From the NCBI GenBank assembly GCA_023423065.1, contig JAFAGC010000083.1, forward strand, positions 1 through 41,354: DNA of 41,354 bases, in the 5' to 3' direction. The notes under the pieces were generated by a model that had not been told where the DNA came from, made no database searches, and saw nothing but the letters and a program-made list of their open reading frames with translations. Positions within the stretch are counted from its first letter, which is position 1. Every line of letters starts with the position of its first letter. Both the position numbers and the translations under genes were made by a program. Shown in pieces: positions 31,071-39,675 of this stretch. This DNA comes from Pseudomonadota bacterium (GTDB lineage: Bacteria; Pseudomonadota; Gammaproteobacteria; Steroidobacterales; Steroidobacteraceae).

Positions 31071-32334
31071 GGGCGGCGGCCAGCATGTCCGGCGTCACGA
31101 GAACCACGCCCTTCTCGGTCACGAGGAAACGCCTGGCGTCCTCCTCGCGATCGAACCCGATGCGCGTGCCCGGCGCGAGATCGCAATTCGAGTCGATGAT
31201 GGCGTTGCGGACCTGGCAGTCCTGGCCGATGTGAACGTGGGGCAGGATCACCGAGCGCTCGACCAGTGAGCGCTCCTCGACGCGCACGCCGGAGAACAGC
31301 AGCGACTCGCGCACCGTGGCGCCCGAGATGATCACGCCGCCCGAGACCAGCGAGTTGATCGCGATGCCGCGGCGGCCGTCCTCGTCGAGCACGAACTTCG
31401 CCGGCGGCGTCTGGGCCTGGTAGGTCCAGATGGGCCAGTCCTCGTCGTAGATGTTGAGCTCGGGATTGACCCAGACGAGCTCGAGGTTGGCCTCGTAGAA
31501 GGCGTCGATTGTTCCAACATCGCGCCAATAAGACTGCGCACGAGTCTTAACGTCCCGAAAAGGATAGGCAAAGACCTGAAGCTTCTCGATGGCGTCGGGC
31601 ACGATGTTCTTGCCGAAATCGTGCTTGGAGTTCTCGTTCGCGGCGTCCTCGATGAGCAGTCTCTCGAGCAGATCCGGGTTGAACACGTAGATGCCCATCG
31701 ACGCCAGTGCGGCATCGGGACGGCCCGGCATGTGATCGGGAGTCGGCGACTTCTCGACGAAACGCGTGACGCGATTCCACTCGGTGACCGTGAGCACGCC
31801 GAACTCCTTCGCGTCGGCGATCGGCACTTCGACCACGCCCACGGTGATGTCGGCGCCCTTCTCCACGTGGTAGGCGATCATCGGACCGTAGTCCATCTTG
31901 TAGATGTGATCGCCGGCGAGCACCAGCACGTGTTTCGGTCGATGCGCGTGCAGCACGTCGATGTTCTGGTAGACCGCGTCCGCGGTGCCGCGATACCAGT
32001 GGCTGCCCGTCTTCTGTTGCGCCGGAATGACCTCGACGAACTCGCCGAACTCGCCGCGCATGTAGCCCCAGCCGCGATGGATGTGCTGGATCAGCGACTG
32101 CGCCTTGTACTGCGTGAGCACCGTGATCTGGCGGATGCCCGAGTTCACGCAGTTCGACAACACGAAATCGATGATGCGGAACTTGCCGCCGAACGGCGTC
32201 GCCGGTTTCGCGCGATGTTCGGTGAGACCCTTGAGACGCTCGCCGCGCCCGCCGGCCATGATCACCGCGAGAGTGCCGCTCGTGAGACGGCTGACATAAC
32301 GACCGGAAGTTGCGCGAGCTGGACGTTTGGCCAT
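31063..32334 (-). CDS. glgC: Glucose-1-phosphate adenylyltransferase
   Basis: This 423-residue enzyme (EC 2.7.7.27) makes ADP-glucose, the substrate of GlgA. The N-terminal domain holds the pyrophosphorylase signature IMAGGRGERL and KPATPFGGKFRIIDFVLSNC. It continues with WYRGTADAVYQN, LAGDHIYKMDY and FVEKP-like FVEKSPTP. The C-terminal left-handed beta-helix has the repeats SGGVIISGATVRESLLFSGVRV and SVILPHVHIGQDCQVRNAIID. Length fits bacterial GlgC. ATG 32334 has GAGGA six bases upstream. TATACT on the minus strand, about 20 bases upstream of the ATG, is a good -10. It is followed by the LEA14-like gene in the same operon. Confidence 0.97.
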   Translation of the reverse strand: MAKRPARATSGRYVSRLTSGTLAVIMAGGRGERLKGLTEHRAKPATPFGGKFRIIDFVLSNCVNSGIRQITVLTQYKAQSLIQHIHRGWGYMRGEFGEFVEVIPAQQKTGSHWYRGTADAVYQNIDVLHAHRPKHVLVLAGDHIYKMDYGPMIAYHVEKGADITVGVVEVPIADAKEFGVLTVTEWNRVTRFVEKSPTPDHMPGRPDAALASMGIYVFNPDLLERLLIEDAANENSKHDFGKNIVPDAIEKLQVFAYPFRDVKTRAQSYWRDVGTIDAFYEANLELVWVNPELNIYDEDWPIWTYQAQTPPAKFVLDEDGRRGIAINSLVSGGVIISGATVRESLLFSGVRVEERSLVERSVILPHVHIGQDCQVRNAIIDSNCDLAPGTRIGFDREEDARRFLVTEKGVVLVTPDMLAAAHA

Positions 32335-32353
32335 TGGATCCTCGTTTTTTTGA

Positions 32354-32359
32354 AGTATA
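32354..32359 (-). promoter_or_regulatory. -10 element of the glgC operon
   Basis: TATACT (five of six) on the minus strand would start transcription near 32347, giving a 13-nt leader that contains the GAGGA ribosome-binding site. It lies only ten bases from the plus-strand TACCGT (32370-32375) that precedes the divergent gene at 32382. Confidence 0.5.
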
Positions 32360-32381
32360 GGTCGCGTGCTACCGTAGACGC

Positions 32382-33005
32382 ATGTCTCATCGCGCATGTG
32401 TCGCGGCATGCGCCGCACTCCTGCTGGCCGGCATACCCGCGTGGCCGGCGGATCCACCTACAACGAAGTCGGGCTGCTTCGCGGCGGGCAATGGCTACCT
32501 GCGCGCGCGCCTGCGCGGCGAGATCAACCTGGACCTGGACTGGAAGGACGCGGACATGTCGTGCGAAGGGGGGCCTCGTCCCTCGGGCAATGGCCTGCGC
32601 GTGAGCATCGGCGGACCCCTGCGCGGCGACGGCCGGCGCATCCGCATGGTGTTCGGCATCGCGGGCCTCGGCGAGGGCGCCAGCGGCGAATCGTTGCGCA
32701 CCAACGTCACCATCCTTTTCGAAGGCGAAAAGCGGATGTTCGCGACGCAGGGCGACGACAAGTGCACCGCGGACTCCGTCACCCAGCAGCGCGTCGAGAC
32801 CCTGGGCCCCGGCCGCGCGGTCTATCGCGTCGTCGCCCGCGGATTCTGCGTGGGGCCCGCCACGAATCTCGACCGCAGCGAGCGCATCGTGCTGCAGCGT
32901 TTCGATTTTGCAGGCCGCGTCGAATTCGGAGACGATGACCGCGGCAACTCGAAGCTCCCCAATGACAAGACCACCGTCAAGACACAGGTACCGACCCGGC
33001 TCTGA
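32382..33005 (+). CDS. Uncharacterised secreted protein
   Basis: I do not recognise this 207-residue protein. It has a signal peptide (MSHRACVAACAALLLAGIPAWPA, cleavage after about residue 23). The mature part is beta-rich, with repeated Gly-rich turns (GEINLDLDWKDADMSCEGG, LRVSIGGPLRGDGRRIRMVFGIAGLGEG) and four cysteines (SGCF, MSCE, DKCT, GFCV) that may form two disulfides. It looks like a periplasmic or outer-membrane beta-sandwich. Its 3' end overlaps the DUF192 gene by 44 bp, suggesting one transcript. TACCGT lies six bases before the ATG. Confidence 0.8.
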   Translation: MSHRACVAACAALLLAGIPAWPADPPTTKSGCFAAGNGYLRARLRGEINLDLDWKDADMSCEGGPRPSGNGLRVSIGGPLRGDGRRIRMVFGIAGLGEGASGESLRTNVTILFEGEKRMFATQGDDKCTADSVTQQRVETLGPGRAVYRVVARGFCVGPATNLDRSERIVLQRFDFAGRVEFGDDDRGNSKLPNDKTTVKTQVPTRL

Positions 33006-33483
33006 GTTCGCGCGCCTCGCCGCGCTGCTGCTCCTGGGGTTGTTCGCCCCCGGGGCCGGTCTCGCGCAGGTCGCGCCGCTCGAGGACCTCGCGAATTTTC
33101 CGAGCGACAAGCTCGAGATCCTGGATGGCAAGAAGGTGCGCCACGTCTTCCAGGTCTGGCTCGCCGACAGTCCGCAACGCCAGGCGCAGGGATTGATGTT
33201 CGTGCGCTCCCTGCCCGAGATGCGGGGCATGCTGTTCGTGCACGCCGAGCCACGCGCGATCGCCATGTGGATGAAGAACACCTACATTCCGCTCGACATG
33301 GTGTTCATCGGTCCCGACGGGAAGATCCTGCAGATAGTCGAGCAAACCACTCCACATTCGCTCGAGACCATCCGCAGCAAGGAGCCGGCGGTCGCCGTGC
33401 TCGAAATCGCCGGGGGAGAGGCCAAGCGCCTCGGGATTCACGCCGGACAGGCCGTGCACCATCCCGCGCTGACCCATCGTTGA
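32962..33483 (+). CDS. DUF192 family secreted protein
   Basis: This 173-residue protein has an N-terminal signal segment (FARLAALLLLGLFAPGAGLAQ) and a DUF192 domain. The family pattern is clear: HVFQVWLADSPQRQAQGLMFVRSLPEMRGMLFV, then MWMKNTYIPLDMVFI and VLEIAGGEAKRLGIHAGQ. DUF192 proteins are small secreted beta-rich proteins of uncertain function, found in many proteobacteria and archaea. I chose ATG 32962 because the signal peptide follows directly; an in-frame ATG at 32935 is the alternative. It overlaps the preceding gene by 44 bp and precedes the OmpA-type gene. Confidence 0.88.
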   Translation: MTRPPSRHRYRPGSEFARLAALLLLGLFAPGAGLAQVAPLEDLANFPSDKLEILDGKKVRHVFQVWLADSPQRQAQGLMFVRSLPEMRGMLFVHAEPRAIAMWMKNTYIPLDMVFIGPDGKILQIVEQTTPHSLETIRSKEPAVAVLEIAGGEAKRLGIHAGQAVHHPALTHR

Positions 33484-33499
33484 CCGGATCATCATCCGG
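33484..33499 (+). terminator. Short hairpin after the DUF192 gene
   Basis: CCGGAT and ATCCGG form a perfect 6-bp stem around CATC, directly after the DUF192 stop, followed by ATTT. The stem is short, so this is a weak candidate. Confidence 0.35.
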
Positions 33500-33523
33500 A
33501 TTTCGGGGCCCGCGGGGCTCGGC

Positions 33524-33529
33524 TATGAT
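33524..33529 (+). promoter_or_regulatory. -10 element of the OmpA-type gene
   Basis: TATGAT (five of six) would start transcription near 33536. The leader of about 30 nt contains CACGGAG seven bases before the ATG at 33567, so this gene is conventionally leadered. Confidence 0.6.
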
Positions 33530-33566
33530 CGGCGCACTCGCCAGAACAAGAATCACGGAGTGCGCC

Positions 33567-34769
33567 ATGAAGAAGATCGGCAGCCTGATGTTGTTGGCCG
33601 CGTGCTCGGCGGGGCTCGTGGCCGGGAAGTCCTTCGCCGGAGCCGCGGACGACAGCTGGTACATCGCCCCACAGGTGAATGCGCTGTGGCTGGATGACGC
33701 CCGCGAGGCGGATGACGACCTCGGCGTGACGCTGGCCTTCGGCCGCACGCTCTCCCCCAACTGGGATCTCGAACTGCTGATGTACGGATCCGAACACCAG
33801 CGCGCGGGCGACGACTCGCTCACGTTGTGGGGATTCGGCCTGCAGGCCAAGCGCGTGTTCTACCGCGAAGGCCGCGTGAATCCCTTCGTCAGCCTGGGCC
33901 TCGGTCGCACGACCGCGGACGTCGAGTCCGGCGGCAGCGACCACGACCTGAGCGCGCTATACGGAGTCGGCATACTCGTGGATCTCGGCGCGCCTCGCGA
34001 TGACGGCAGCGCGATGCAGCTGCGCGCCGATCTCGGCGCCCGCCGTGGCCTGTCGAGCAGCTCGGATCCCGTCCAGGATCCGGTCGACTACGTGGCCGGC
34101 ATCGGCTTCCAGTATTCGTGGGGCGGCACGGTGACGCGCCAGCCGGTGGACTCCGACGGCGATGGCGTGACCGACGAGCTCGACAAGTGCCCGGGCACGC
34201 CGCCGGGCACCCCGGTCGACTCCAGCGGATGTCCGCTGCCGCAGGACGACGATGGCGACGGTGTGCTCAACGGGCAGGACAAGTGCCCCGGCACGCCCGC
34301 GGGCGCGAAGGTCGACGCCACCGGCTGCGAGATCAACAACGACCTCGACGGCGACGGTGTGCTCAACGAGCAGGATCGGTGCCCGGATACGCCCAAGGGC
34401 GACCGCGTCGACTCGACGGGTTGCACGCTGAAAGCGGAAATCCGGCTGGAGGGTGTCGTGTTCGAAACGGGCAAGGCGACACTGCTGCCGGACAGCATCC
34501 CGACGCTCGAAAGCGCGGTGGCGACGCTCAAGCGTTACCCCGACCTGCGCATCGAAGTCGCGGGCCACACGGACAGCCGCGGCGCCGAAGCCTACAACCA
34601 GGACCTGTCGGAGCGCCGCGCGAACGCCGTGGCTACCTACCTGCGCGACGCGGGAGTCACGAACTCCGTCAGCGCACGCGGCTATGGCGAGAGCCAGCCG
34701 TTCGCGAGCAACGACACCGACGAAGGCCGGCAGCAGAACCGGCGCGTGGTGCTGCGCGTGCTGGACTGA
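33567..34769 (+). CDS. OmpA-family outer-membrane protein with thrombospondin type-3 repeats
   Basis: This 400-residue protein has a signal peptide ending near KSFAGA, an N-terminal eight-stranded barrel-like domain (residues about 25-190), three calcium-binding thrombospondin type-3 repeats (about 194-300), and a C-terminal OmpA-like peptidoglycan-binding domain. The repeats show DSDGDGV, DDDGDGV and DLDGDGV, each followed by CPGTP/CPDTP and a GC. The OmpA core is IEVAGHTDSRGAEAYNQDLSERRA, with the Asp and Arg that bind diaminopimelate. It should tether the outer membrane to the cell wall. It has its own promoter and a clear hairpin terminator. Confidence 0.96.
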   Translation: MKKIGSLMLLAACSAGLVAGKSFAGAADDSWYIAPQVNALWLDDAREADDDLGVTLAFGRTLSPNWDLELLMYGSEHQRAGDDSLTLWGFGLQAKRVFYREGRVNPFVSLGLGRTTADVESGGSDHDLSALYGVGILVDLGAPRDDGSAMQLRADLGARRGLSSSSDPVQDPVDYVAGIGFQYSWGGTVTRQPVDSDGDGVTDELDKCPGTPPGTPVDSSGCPLPQDDDGDGVLNGQDKCPGTPAGAKVDATGCEINNDLDGDGVLNEQDRCPDTPKGDRVDSTGCTLKAEIRLEGVVFETGKATLLPDSIPTLESAVATLKRYPDLRIEVAGHTDSRGAEAYNQDLSERRANAVATYLRDAGVTNSVSARGYGESQPFASNDTDEGRQQNRRVVLRVLD

Positions 34770-34788
34770 TGATCGTCTGATGCCGATC

Positions 34789-34818
34789 GCCGACGCGGAC
34801 AGTGGGTTCCGCGTCGGC
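34789..34818 (+). terminator. Hairpin terminator after the OmpA-type gene
   Basis: GCCGACGCGGA (34789-34799) pairs perfectly with TCCGCGTCGGC (34808-34818) around an 8-nt loop, followed by CTTTC. It separates the OmpA-type gene from the convergent sulfotransferase gene. Confidence 0.75.
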
Positions 34819-34841
34819 CTTTCGGCGCAGGACTCCCCGGC

Positions 34842-36455
34842 TCAATCCACTTCGTAACCGAAGCGCACGGCCCACCGGTCGAGCGCAGGCCGCACCTGCG
34901 TGAGTTGCTCGCGATAACGGCGCCATTCGCCCACGCCGCCGGCATTCAGTCCTCGCGAGAGCTGCGCGCCGCTCGCCGTCGCCACGCCGCGTGCGCGCGC
35001 GGATGCGGCGAATTCGCGCATCCGATCGCTCCGGCCGATCTTCAGGAAATCGCAGATGGCGCCGACCTCGTGCTCGAAATGCCCGATCAACCGCTCGAGC
35101 CGGACGACGTGCGCCGACAAGCGCAGTTCCGCGATGAGATCGTGCGTGATCTGCATGACGCAGTCGTAGAGCGCCGCGGCGGAATCGAGCGTCAGGAACT
35201 CGTAGTACGGCGCGCTCATGCGGAAACGCCGCCGGAAGCAACTCAGCACCACGTCGCGTGGATCGCGAATGGCGAGCAGGATGCGCGCCCCCGGAAACAG
35301 CCGCGCGATCAGCGGTAGTTTGAGGCCGTTGAGCGGATGCTTGTCGACGAAGAGCCTGCCGTCGACGGTCACGCCGGCCTCCGCGACGCGCCGCCAGTAC
35401 AGGCGGCGCCAGGGATCGAGCTGCGATTCGGAAGCCAGGCCCAGGCGCGACAGGTCGGCGGGACTCCTCATGAACTCGGAGACGGAATCCCGCAGGTTCT
35501 CGCGCTCCTCGAGCGTGACCACGGAGGGATGCGCACCCAGCACCTGTTCGAGCAGCGTGGTGCCGGAGCGGGGAAAACCGATCAGGAACGCGTGGCGAAC
35601 CGTGTCCGGAACCTCGGGCGGCAGGACCGGCAACAAGTCTCTAGCGGGATGTCGACGGAACCACTGCTGCAACGCTCGAGCGTACGCGAGCGTGCCCGGT
35701 CCCGCGGCGAAGACCGGCGCATAGTGCGCGCGACGCATCTCGTTGGACTCGCGATACGCGGCGAACGCCTCCGACGGGCGGTCCTGGCGGTCGAGCGCGT
35801 CGCCCAGCACGCCCAGCGCGAGCGATCGCTCCACCTCGGTCAATCGCGGGTCGCTCGCCAGGGCGCGCATGCGCGACTCCGCGTCCGGCGCGCGGCCCAG
35901 CGCGATATCGGCCTCGCCGACCAGCATCGCGGCCGCGGGGTAGTTAGGCTCCGACGCCAGCACCCGCAACGCCCGCTCGCGCGCCTGCACGAACTCGCCG
36001 CGGCGCCCGAGCAGCGAGGCCAGCCCCGCCTCCGCCATGAGGTTGGCGCCATCGAGGGCGAGCGCGTGGCGGTAGTTGGCCTCGGCGGCTGGCAGCTCAC
36101 CCAGGGCTTCGAGCGCCTGGCCCAGCGCCGTGAATCCGGGGGCGAACCCTGGCGTCACGCGGGTTACGCGCTCGAAGTCGTCGCGCGCGGCGGCGAATTT
36201 CTCGCGGCGCATCAGGCACAGGCCGCGCGCCTGGCGCGCGCCCGGATCGTCAGGGAAATGCCTGAGAGCCTCGTCGAGCACTTCGACCGCCTCGTCGATG
36301 CCGCCGGACGCCTCGAGCTGCATTGCGATGACACCGTACGCGAACGGATGCCGCAGGCCTTCGTCGAGCGCGCGGCGCGCCGCCGCGCTTGCCGATGCCA
36401 GGTCTCCCTGGGTCACCAGACGGCGAAGGCCCCTCAATGTGTCTTCATCCGACAT
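34842..36455 (-). CDS. TPR-containing sulfotransferase
   Basis: This 537-residue protein has tetratricopeptide repeats over about residues 1-240 and a PAPS-dependent sulfotransferase domain over about 285-530. The 5'-phosphosulfate loop is GFPRSGTTLL (293-302), and the 3'-phosphate region is RDPRDVVLSCF (397-407). No signal peptide is visible. Such proteins are frequent beside TonB receptors in alpha- and gammaproteobacteria and are assumed to sulfate a peptide, protein or glycan. ATG 36455 was chosen because the repeats begin directly after it; the frame is open far upstream. It is divergent from the TonB receptor gene (150 bp) and forms a natural unit with it and the 2OG oxygenase. Confidence 0.93.
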   Translation of the reverse strand: MSDEDTLRGLRRLVTQGDLASASAAARRALDEGLRHPFAYGVIAMQLEASGGIDEAVEVLDEALRHFPDDPGARQARGLCLMRREKFAAARDDFERVTRVTPGFAPGFTALGQALEALGELPAAEANYRHALALDGANLMAEAGLASLLGRRGEFVQARERALRVLASEPNYPAAAMLVGEADIALGRAPDAESRMRALASDPRLTEVERSLALGVLGDALDRQDRPSEAFAAYRESNEMRRAHYAPVFAAGPGTLAYARALQQWFRRHPARDLLPVLPPEVPDTVRHAFLIGFPRSGTTLLEQVLGAHPSVVTLEERENLRDSVSEFMRSPADLSRLGLASESQLDPWRRLYWRRVAEAGVTVDGRLFVDKHPLNGLKLPLIARLFPGARILLAIRDPRDVVLSCFRRRFRMSAPYYEFLTLDSAAALYDCVMQITHDLIAELRLSAHVVRLERLIGHFEHEVGAICDFLKIGRSDRMREFAASARARGVATASGAQLSRGLNAGGVGEWRRYREQLTQVRPALDRWAVRFGYEVD

Positions 36456-36514
36456 CGCCAAGGCACCTTTTGGAGACAGCGCGGAATGCGCTGCAGGCGT
36501 AGTTTGGTAGCGGT

Positions 36515-36537
36515 CGTGGTGCGTAAACGACACCACG
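36515..36537. promoter_or_regulatory. Inverted repeat in the sulfotransferase/TonB divergent gap
   Basis: CGTGGTG (36515-36521) and CACCACG (36531-36537) are perfect inverted repeats nine bases apart. Their place in the middle of a 150-bp divergent intergenic region suggests a regulator site, or a stem in the TonB-receptor leader. Confidence 0.4.
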
Positions 36538-36605
36538 TGCTGCAGGCGCGCAATGAGACCAAGGACGCGTCTCCACCACCCAGCCTGATCACGAGGAGGC
36601 ATCGA

Positions 36606-39575
36606 ATGACTCCCGATACTGAACTCTCCCGCGCCATCCGCCGAGCGATTTTCGCGAGCGCACTCGCGACGACCGGCGTCGGCACGGCGCTCGCCCAGGA
36701 AACTCCGGCACAACCATCTGGCGGCGAAACCGCGGAACCCGTGGAGACCGTGGTCGTCACGGGCTCGCGCATCGTTTCGCCGAATCTCGCCAGCATCAGT
36801 CCGGTCACCGCGCTCACGTCGGAGGAAATCGTCCGTACCGGACGCAGCACGATCGAAGACGTCATCAACGAGCTGCCGCAGATCTTCGCCGCGCAGGGCG
36901 CGAACGTGTCGAACGACTCCGACGGCACGGCCACCGTGAACCTGCGCGGCCTCGGTTCGAACCGCACGCTGGTGCTGATCAACGGACGGCGCCTGGGTCC
37001 GGGCGATCCGGGCAGCACCACGTTCGCGTCGGACATCAACATGGTTCCGACCATGCTGGTCGAGCGCGTCGAACTACTCACGGGCGGCGCGTCCTCGGTC
37101 TACGGCGCGGACGCGGTCGGCGGCGTCGTCAACTTCATCATCGATCGCAAGTTCGAGGGAGTGAAGTTCACCGCCGGCTACAGCTTCTACAATCACAAGA
37201 ACGACGACGAGATCTCGCGCGCGCTCAACGAAGCGGAAGGCTTCGAGGTGCCGACCGGCACTTCGAACACGGGCTACGACCTGAATTTCTCCTTCGCGCT
37301 GGGCTCGAACTTCGCGGACGACCGCGGCAACGCCACGTTCTACGCGACCTATCGCGACACCGATCCCGTGCTGCAGAGCAAGTACGACTACAGCGCCTGC
37401 TCGTTCAATTCCGGCGACGAATTCTCCTGCGGCGGGTCGGGCACGGCCTTCCCCGCGCGCTTCAGGCCGTTCGCGCCGGGAGCCGCGAGCACCACCGGTA
37501 GTTGGACCCTCGATGCGGCCGGCGCCTTCGCGGAGGGCACGCCGCCGGCGTACAACTTCGGTCCGCTCAACTACTTCCAGCGTCCGAACGAGCGCTACAC
37601 GGCGGGCACGTTCCTCAATTTCCAGTTCAACGAGAACGCGGAGGCCTATGCCGAGTTCATGTTCCTGAAAGACCGCTCGCTCTCGCAGATCGCGCCGTCC
37701 GGCCTGTTCACGCTCGACGCGACGGTGCACTGCTCGAATCCGTTGTGGACTCCGGAGCAGTTCACCGCCTTCTGCGGGCAATTCGGACTCACGCCGGATG
37801 ACACGACGCGGATCCGCTTCAATCGCCGCAACGTCGAGGGCGGCGGCCGCCAGCAGGACCTGAATCACCAGACCTATCGCGGCGGCATCGGCGTGAAAGG
37901 CGCGATCAACGATGCGTGGCAGTACGACACCTCGCTGTTCCAGGGCACCGCGCGAATCTCCGATACCTACCTGAACGACTTCTCGATTGCGCGCTCCGGG
38001 CGCGCGCTCGACGTCGTTGACGTCGGCGGCGTGCCGACCTGCCAATCGGTGGTCGACGGCACCGATCCGACTTGCGTGCCGTACAACATCTGGTCCGCGA
38101 ACTCGGTCACGCCGGAGGCTCTCAACTACGTGCAGATCCCGCTGGTCGCCGTCGGCGAAGTGACCGAGCGCGTCGTGCAGGCGAACTTCACGGGCGACCT
38201 CGGCCAGTACGGATGGAAGATCGGTTCGGCCGAAGAAGGCGTGATGGTCAACATCGGCGCGGAGTACCGCGAGGTGGAGAGCGACTTCCAGCCCGACGGC
38301 AACTACATCTCCGGCGACGGCGCCGGCCAGGGCGGCGCCACGCTGCCGCTCTCGGGCAGCTACCGCGTGAAGGAGGTTTTCCTCGAGACGCGAATTCCGA
38401 TCCTGAGCAGCCTGTCGGCCGAGGCGGGATACCGCTACTCCGACTACTCGGGCGGACTGGACACGAGCACGGACACATACAAGTTGGGCCTCGAATGGTC
38501 GCCCGTCGACGCGGTGCGACTGCGCGGCAGCTTCCAGCACGCGGTGCGCGTACCGAACATCTATGAGCTGTTCGGCACGCAGCAGGTGGGTCTGAACGGC
38601 ACGGTGGATCCCTGCGCGGGCGCGGCGCCGATCCTGACGGCCGACCAATGCGCGAACACGGGCCTGTCACCCGCGTTGTTCGGTGCGATCGAAGCCAACC
38701 CGGCCGCGCAGTACAACGGCTTCATCGGCGGCAACCCGGAGTTGCTGCCGGAAGAGGCCGATACCCTGTCCTTCGGTATCGAATTCCATCCGGACTTCGC
38801 GCCGGGTCTGCGCATCAATCTCGACTGGTATTCGATCGAGATCGACGACGCGATCCAGAATCCGAACCAGGACTTCACGCTGCTGCAATGCGCGCTCACC
38901 GGCGCCGCCGAACTGTGCAGCAAGGTGCAGCGCGATGCCGGCGGGTCGCTGTTCGAGACGCCCAACGGGTTCGTGGTCGACACGCTGCAGAACATCGGCG
39001 GCATCAAGACGGCGGGTTACGACGTCGACGCGAGTTATAGCTTCGACGTCGGCGAAGCCGGGCGGATGCGTATCGGTTTGATCGGCACGTACCTCGACAA
39101 GTACGAGGTGACTCCGCAGACCGGGATCACCTACGACTGCGTCGGGCTGTACGGCGGCATCTGCACGTCGGGCACCCCGAACGGCGCGCCCGTGGCCGAG
39201 TGGCGCCACAAGCTGGATGCGACGTGGAACACGCCCTGGAGCGGCTTCGACATCACGATTGCCTGGCGCTACTACGGCGAGGCCAAGCGGGATCTCGAGG
39301 ATTCGCAGGAAGCGCTGGCGTTCCTGGGCACGGCGACGGGCGCATTCCCGACCGATGCGGTGCTGGGCTCGCGCAGCTGGATCGATCTGTCGGCGGCCAT
39401 CCAGTTCATGGACCGGTACACGCTGCGCGTGGGCGCGAACAACCTGCTCGACAAGGATCCGCCGCTCAACGGCTCGAGCACCTGCCCGACGGGTCCGTGC
39501 AACGGCAACACCTGGCCGCAGGCCTACGACTCGCTCGGACGACAGCTGTTCCTTACGGTCAACGCCGAGTTCTGA
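36606..39575 (+). CDS. TonB-dependent outer-membrane receptor
   Basis: This 989-residue receptor has a signal peptide (cleavage after TALA, about residue 30), a TonB box ETVVVTG (47-53) and a plug domain. The plug carries ISPVTALTSEEIVRTG, NLRGLGSNRTLVLINGRR and GGASSVYGADAVGGVVNFI. A 22-strand barrel follows and ends in a C-terminal aromatic (LTVNAEF). It lacks the STN signalling domain, so it should be a transporter only. The type is common in Caulobacter, sphingomonads and xanthomonads, where such receptors import oligosaccharides or peptides. ATG 36606 has AGGAGG seven bases upstream. It forms a locus with the sulfotransferase and 2OG oxygenase; the imported substrate is unknown. Confidence 0.96.
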   Translation: MTPDTELSRAIRRAIFASALATTGVGTALAQETPAQPSGGETAEPVETVVVTGSRIVSPNLASISPVTALTSEEIVRTGRSTIEDVINELPQIFAAQGANVSNDSDGTATVNLRGLGSNRTLVLINGRRLGPGDPGSTTFASDINMVPTMLVERVELLTGGASSVYGADAVGGVVNFIIDRKFEGVKFTAGYSFYNHKNDDEISRALNEAEGFEVPTGTSNTGYDLNFSFALGSNFADDRGNATFYATYRDTDPVLQSKYDYSACSFNSGDEFSCGGSGTAFPARFRPFAPGAASTTGSWTLDAAGAFAEGTPPAYNFGPLNYFQRPNERYTAGTFLNFQFNENAEAYAEFMFLKDRSLSQIAPSGLFTLDATVHCSNPLWTPEQFTAFCGQFGLTPDDTTRIRFNRRNVEGGGRQQDLNHQTYRGGIGVKGAINDAWQYDTSLFQGTARISDTYLNDFSIARSGRALDVVDVGGVPTCQSVVDGTDPTCVPYNIWSANSVTPEALNYVQIPLVAVGEVTERVVQANFTGDLGQYGWKIGSAEEGVMVNIGAEYREVESDFQPDGNYISGDGAGQGGATLPLSGSYRVKEVFLETRIPILSSLSAEAGYRYSDYSGGLDTSTDTYKLGLEWSPVDAVRLRGSFQHAVRVPNIYELFGTQQVGLNGTVDPCAGAAPILTADQCANTGLSPALFGAIEANPAAQYNGFIGGNPELLPEEADTLSFGIEFHPDFAPGLRINLDWYSIEIDDAIQNPNQDFTLLQCALTGAAELCSKVQRDAGGSLFETPNGFVVDTLQNIGGIKTAGYDVDASYSFDVGEAGRMRIGLIGTYLDKYEVTPQTGITYDCVGLYGGICTSGTPNGAPVAEWRHKLDATWNTPWSGFDITIAWRYYGEAKRDLEDSQEALAFLGTATGAFPTDAVLGSRSWIDLSAAIQFMDRYTLRVGANNLLDKDPPLNGSSTCPTGPCNGNTWPQAYDSLGRQLFLTVNAEF

Positions 39576-39590
39576 GCGTGAAGAAGATGG

Positions 39591-39615
39591 ACGGCGGGCT
39601 GGCCGGGCCCGCCGT
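39591..39615 (+). terminator. Hairpin terminator after the TonB receptor
   Basis: ACGGCGGGC (39591-39599) pairs with GCCCGCCGT (39607-39615) around a 7-nt loop. The following bases are pyrimidine-rich, with two TTCATTTTC copies (39626-39634 and 39641-39649). Confidence 0.6.
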
Positions 39616-39675
39616 TCTGCCTCCCTTCATTTTCTGGCCGTTCATTTTCGGACCGCGAGAAGTTAGCCTCGGCGC

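Noticed and set aside
39626..39649. TTCATTTTC direct repeat as a regulator site
   Set aside because: Two 9-bp copies in pyrimidine-rich DNA directly after a terminator stem are more simply terminator-tail sequence.
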